Below, piece after piece: positions 60,877 through 64,000 of a DNA stretch of 64,000 nt. The notes below the pieces were generated by a model. That model was given only the letters and a program-made list of their open reading frames with translations. It did no database searches and had not been told where the DNA came from. The stretch's first letter is position 1, and every line of letters begins with the position of its first letter. The stretch is from Lachnospiraceae bacterium (GTDB lineage Bacteria; Bacillota; Clostridia; Lachnospirales; Lachnospiraceae). Made by a program: the position numbers and the translations under genes. Where the stretch lies: assembly GCA_024687125.1 (NCBI GenBank), contig JAILFA010000009.1:86737-150736 (forward strand), given 5' to 3'.

Positions 60877-61947
60877 TCATCGCTTCGCGAGTTCATCCGC
60901 GATATCTTCCCAGGTGACACCCTTTTCTACCATCAGCACCATGAGATGATACAGAAGATCGGAGATCTCATAGATGATCTCGTTCTCATTCGGATTCTTG
61001 GCGGCGATCACGATCTCCGTTGCCTCTTCGCCGCATTTCTTGAGGATCTTGTCGATCCCCTTATCGAACAGATAGTTGGTATAGCTGTCTTTCTTGGGAT
61101 GCTCTTTGCGGTCAGCGATGACGGCGTAGACATCATCCAGGATGCGCCTTGCGTTTTTGGAGCCATCCGCCGCGGATTCCGCAATCGTATTAAAGAAACA
61201 GGAATGCTTTCCTGTATGACAGGCTGCACCGATCTGCCGGACGCGTGCGAGGATCGTGTCAAGGTCACAGTCCGCGGACAGGGAACGCACATACTGATAA
61301 TGACCGCTCGTAAGACCCTTGATCCAGAGCTCCCTGCGGCTCCTGGAATAGTAAGTCATCCTGCCCGTCTCCAGCGTCTTCTGAAAGGCATCCTCATTCA
61401 TATAAGCGACCATCAGTACTTCATCCGTGCTGTTGTCCTGAACGACGACAGGAACAAGACCGTCGGAATTCTTTTTCAGCTGTGCCCAGGTAAAGGCAGC
61501 CTTCAGCGTACGGGATGGGAAGACCAGTTCCTTGTCCTCTTCTGCTTCCATCAGTGTCCCCGCATCAGACAGTCTTGCAAGACGCTCCGCGCCGAAGCGC
61601 CCCAGAGCTTCATGAAACAGTTCGAAATGTTCTGCGGCGTTATCCTGCCGAAATACAGCACGTCTGCATCCTGCATATAAAAGCTTTTTCACATCCTCCA
61701 GGCGTTTCAGATCCTGGGTGCCGATCACAGGTACATCAACGGTCCCGCACAGGATCTTCAGTGCGTCAAGCGCGAACTCATGGCCCCGGTCATCCTCAGC
61801 TTTTACATCCACGATCAGCGCAGGAGCGCCTTCATTGATCATTGAAAACGCCTGATCCAGAAGCTGCTCGGAAAAAGGTTTCGGATCCCCGATATCTTCT
61901 TTTCCCGGAGCGATGATGATCGTATACGCAAACTCTTTTTTCTCCAT
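60877..61947 (-). CDS. hisIE: HisIE: phosphoribosyl-AMP cyclohydrolase / phosphoribosyl-ATP pyrophosphatase with extra N-terminal domain
   Basis: A 356-residue fusion for histidine steps two and three. Residues about 1-135 are an additional TIM-barrel-like half (PALIVDVKAEDDRGHEFALD; IGTQDLKRLEDVKKLLYAG) related in appearance to HisA/HisF. HisI follows (about 145-245): AYMNEDAFQKTLETGRMTYY, SRSRRELWIKG, DCDLD and CHTGKHSCFF. HisE ends the protein (about 265-356): FDKGIDKILKKCGEEATEIV and NEIIYEISDLLYHLMVLM. ATG 61947 has AAGGATG before it and is preferred over 62013. Divergent from the hisZG gene. Confidence 0.93.
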   Translation of the reverse strand: MEKKEFAYTIIIAPGKEDIGDPKPFSEQLLDQAFSMINEGAPALIVDVKAEDDRGHEFALDALKILCGTVDVPVIGTQDLKRLEDVKKLLYAGCRRAVFRQDNAAEHFELFHEALGRFGAERLARLSDAGTLMEAEEDKELVFPSRTLKAAFTWAQLKKNSDGLVPVVVQDNSTDEVLMVAYMNEDAFQKTLETGRMTYYSRSRRELWIKGLTSGHYQYVRSLSADCDLDTILARVRQIGAACHTGKHSCFFNTIAESAADGSKNARRILDDVYAVIADRKEHPKKDSYTNYLFDKGIDKILKKCGEEATEIVIAAKNPNENEIIYEISDLLYHLMVLMVEKGVTWEDIADELAKR

Positions 61948-62023
61948 GTGACATCCTTCCTGCGTTAATTTGATCGCTTGTATCAAAGTATCATAATGCA
62001 CGGCTTTTCGCAACCATTATCGC

Positions 62024-62052
62024 TTGTACTTACGCCTTTTCTGCGCTATAAT
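62024..62052 (+). promoter_or_regulatory. Sigma-A promoter of hisZG
   Basis: TTGTAC (62024-62029), 17 bases and consensus TATAAT (62047-62052). The leader contains a weak six-base inverted repeat ACTGTC/GACAGT followed by five T, then GAGG before ATG 62095. The 147-base gap is shared with the divergent hisIE. Confidence 0.7.
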
Positions 62053-62094
62053 TGACTGTCACTACGTGAATAAGACAGTTTTTGAGGTTGGGTT

Positions 62095-63717
62095 ATGAGA
62101 AAAGAACTGACACATACCCCCGAAGGGGTGCGGGATCTTTACGGAGAAGCACTGAGCCGCCAGATCGCTGCCGAGGACAGGATCCGGGAAACCTTTTCGG
62201 AATTCGGCTATCAGGAGATCCGTACACCGGCACTCGAATACGATGATCTGTTTTCCGGTGAGATCGGCGGAAACACCGGCAATGACCTCTTCCGGTATTT
62301 TGACCGCGACGGCGGTACACTTGTGCTTCGTCCGGACTTCACACCATCGATCGCACGCAGCGCCGCCAAATATTTTCTGGAAAAAGATGATGCTCTGCGG
62401 CTTTTTTACCGCGGGAGCGTATTCAACAACCGTGCGGGTCTGCAGGGCAAGCTTCGCGAAGAGACGCAGATGGGCGCGGAGCTTTACAATGACGGCTCCG
62501 TCAAAGCAGACGCCGAGATCATCGCGCTCTCCGTCAAGTCTCTCCTGGCAGCGGGGCTTAAGGATATCCGTGTGTGTGTCGGCCATGTCGATTATTACTA
62601 CGGCATCTGTGAAGCAGCCGGGATCAGCGATACATGCGGCGCTGAACTGCTCGAATACATCTGTGACAAAAACGCATATGCGGCCGAGAAACTGCTTGAT
62701 GAACAGAAGATCGCGGAGCCTTACCGCTCTCAGCTTCTGATCCTCGCAGATCTGTTTTCCGGGGAGTGCGAACTTTCCGAGCTTGCAGACAAGGCAAACA
62801 ACGAACGTTCAAAAAACGCGATCAAAAAACTTCTGAAGCTCAGGGAAGAGCTCTTCCGTTACGGCGTTGCCGACTATGTCACTTTTGATCTGGGCCTGTT
62901 GAACCGCTACCGCTATTACACCGGGATCGTGTTCCGCGCATATACCTATGGGATCGGCGAACCGATCGCGCGCGGCGGACGTTATGACACGCTCATGGAA
63001 CGCTTCGGAAAGCCCGCACCCGCAGTGGGCTTCATGGTTGTGACGGATGATCTTTCCGCCGCCCTTGCCGCAGAAAAGAAGGATGGACTTACGATCGCTC
63101 TCGGCAAGGGACGTCTCGCCAAAGAAGCAATGGCCCTTCTTAACCGCTGCGGCATCTTCTGCCCGGAGATGGACGACAAGGATACCAGAAAGCTGATCTT
63201 TACAAACGAAGTAGAAAAGCTTTCCTTTTTCCTCGCCAAGGGTCCGGATGTACCCACCTATGTCGAATACGGCGCAGCCGATATCGGGATCGTCGGAGCC
63301 GACACGATCCTGGAGGAGAACCGACGTGTCTGTGAAGTGCTCGATCTCGGCTTCGGAAAATGCAGGATGTGTGTCTGCGGACGCCCGGAAGCAGCTGAGC
63401 GTCTGAAGCACCGCGAGATGATCCGCGTAGCGACCAAGTATCCGCGGATCGCCAAGGATTACTTCTATAACACCAAAAAGCAGACCGTTGAACTGATCAA
63501 ACTGAACGGTTCTGTCGAGCTCGGCCCCATCGTATCACTGGCCGATGTCATCGTCGATATCGTGGAGACCGGATCGACGCTGAAAGAAAACGGACTTGTC
63601 GTGCTCGAAGAGGTCTGCCCGCTCTCCGCTCGAGTGATTGTCAATCCGGTCAGCATGCAGATGCAGGCGCGTCGTATCAGAGAACTCATCGCAAAGCTGA
63701 GGGAACTGACACAATAA
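62095..63717 (+). CDS. hisZG: Fused HisZ-HisG ATP phosphoribosyltransferase (regulatory plus catalytic subunits)
   Basis: A 540-residue fusion for the first step of histidine synthesis. Residues 1-325 are HisZ, a catalytically dead HisRS paralogue: THTPEGVRDLYGE, VLRPDFTPSIARSAA, NRAGLQGKLREETQMGAEL and RYRYYTGIVFRAYT. Residues about 330-540 are short-form HisG: LTIALGKGRLAKEAMALL, YVEYGAADIGIVGAD, RVATKYPRIAKDYF, ADVIVDIVETGSTLKENGL. Normally these are two genes whose products form an octamer. The frame is open across the junction near 63085, without stop or slip. A HisG active-site loop is intact. Confidence 0.93.
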   Translation: MRKELTHTPEGVRDLYGEALSRQIAAEDRIRETFSEFGYQEIRTPALEYDDLFSGEIGGNTGNDLFRYFDRDGGTLVLRPDFTPSIARSAAKYFLEKDDALRLFYRGSVFNNRAGLQGKLREETQMGAELYNDGSVKADAEIIALSVKSLLAAGLKDIRVCVGHVDYYYGICEAAGISDTCGAELLEYICDKNAYAAEKLLDEQKIAEPYRSQLLILADLFSGECELSELADKANNERSKNAIKKLLKLREELFRYGVADYVTFDLGLLNRYRYYTGIVFRAYTYGIGEPIARGGRYDTLMERFGKPAPAVGFMVVTDDLSAALAAEKKDGLTIALGKGRLAKEAMALLNRCGIFCPEMDDKDTRKLIFTNEVEKLSFFLAKGPDVPTYVEYGAADIGIVGADTILEENRRVCEVLDLGFGKCRMCVCGRPEAAERLKHREMIRVATKYPRIAKDYFYNTKKQTVELIKLNGSVELGPIVSLADVIVDIVETGSTLKENGLVVLEEVCPLSARVIVNPVSMQMQARRIRELIAKLRELTQ

Positions 63718-63740
63718 GAGAATCGGAAACAGATGATGAA

Positions 63741-63765
63741 AAAGGGAGCCTTACAGGCTCCCTTT
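63741..63765. terminator. Bidirectional terminator between hisZG and hisB
   Basis: AAAGGGAGCC and GGCTCCCTTT form a 10-base stem with a five-base loop. T-tracts follow on both strands (TTTT after 63762; TTTTTC on the reverse strand). The hisB stop codon and its last codons lie inside the hairpin. Confidence 0.9.
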
Positions 63766-64000
63766 TGTACTGAGTACTCCATTGACTCTCGGGTCGAGAG
63801 TCACTGCCTGATCGAGTGCCCGTGCAAAAGCCTTGCACATTGCTTCGATCATATGATGCGCATTGGATCCGCACATGATCCGCAGATGCAGGTTCATCAT
63901 GGCGGAATAGCTGATGGCATAGAAGAATTCATGAACCAGCTCGGTGTCGAAATCGCCGACCATCGGTGCGTCAAACTGTGCATCCATAACAAAATACGGG
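63751..64000 (-). CDS. hisB: Imidazoleglycerol-phosphate dehydratase, C-terminal part
   Basis: The 3' end of hisB; the frame runs off the window at 64000, so the ATG at 63987 is not the start. FDAPMVGDFDTELVHEFFYA, NLHLRIMCGSNAHHMIEAM (metal-binding HH..E) and the ending PRVNGVLSTKGSL are diagnostic. It removes water from imidazoleglycerol phosphate in histidine synthesis. It is convergent with hisZG. Its last codons are part of the terminator hairpin. Confidence 0.95.
   Translation of the reverse strand, partial: PYFVMDAQFDAPMVGDFDTELVHEFFYAISYSAMMNLHLRIMCGSNAHHMIEAMCKAFARALDQAVTLDPRVNGVLSTKGSL

Noticed and set aside
62055..62079. ACTGTC/GACAGT plus T-run in the hisZG leader as an attenuator or T-box
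   Set aside because: The stem has only six pairs with a 13-base loop, and the leader is too short for a T-box; no run of His codons is seen.

Overview
The window looks like chromosomal DNA of a Gram-positive Clostridia bacterium, most likely a Lachnospiraceae-type Firmicute of roughly 50% GC. The grounds are the mreBCD-pbp2-rodA block, rplU-prp-rpmA with an L27 that carries a Prp-cleavable leader, a divergent lexA/yneA SOS pair, sepF, a VTC/DUF4956 cassette, and strong SD and sigma-A promoter signals. The family placement is inference from gene content. I see no tRNA, rRNA, CRISPR array, insertion sequence or prophage. Almost all of the window is tightly packed genes with many 4-nt ATGA/GTGA overlaps.

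Layout. (1) 1-2998: end of a UvrD/PcrA helicase gene, then a reverse-strand tetR-MFS-CPBP operon with two palindromic TetR-type operators. (2) 3157-16447: a 13-kb signalling island with three hybrid histidine kinases, a REC-GGDEF cyclase, a 72-aa protein, a FIST-like protein, an alanine/glycine:cation symporter and a double receiver. The third kinase has a complete DegV (fatty-acid-binding) domain between its receiver and HPt domains. This is the best candidate here for an undescribed system. (3) 16538-26658: a run headed by a GlgX-like protein that has lost every catalytic GH13 residue, followed by miaB, mutS, mutL, miaA and a PLP enzyme. (4) 26689-32972: an OmpR-type two-component system and a polyphosphate-polymerase-like (VTC) / DUF4956 / Cthe_2159 lipoprotein / phosphodiester glycosidase cassette. 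A direct-repeat operator lies between the two. (5) 33124-41681: radC, mreBCD, an unusually long PBP2, rodA, a methylglyoxal-synthase-like protein lacking catalytic residues, and a D,D-carboxypeptidase lipoprotein. (6) 41697-49731: L21 leader, rplU-prp-rpmA, obgE, yhbY, nadD, an acyltransferase, yqeK, rsfS, a 7TM-GGDEF-EAL phosphodiesterase and a cytidylate-kinase-like protein. (7) 49807-52118: a Xer-type recombinase with an inverted repeat in its leader, yneA and lexA. (8) 52119-57264, reverse strand: rluD-type synthase, lspA, aroB, sepF, a HlyD-like protein and a small P-loop protein. (9) 57361-64000: degV, DUF2344 and B12/radical-SAM pair, hisIE with an extra N-terminal domain, a fused hisZ-hisG, and the start-truncated end of hisB.

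How the genes may work together. The island joins extracellular sensing (dCache and membrane sensors), a possible lipid-sensing DegV module, His-Asp-His-Asp phosphorelay parts and c-di-GMP synthesis. A matching c-di-GMP hydrolase lies at 47-49 kb. The envelope genes, the SOS division inhibitor and SepF form growth and division modules. The histidine genes run divergently from one intergenic region. Functional statements come from motifs read by eye; no database search was possible.
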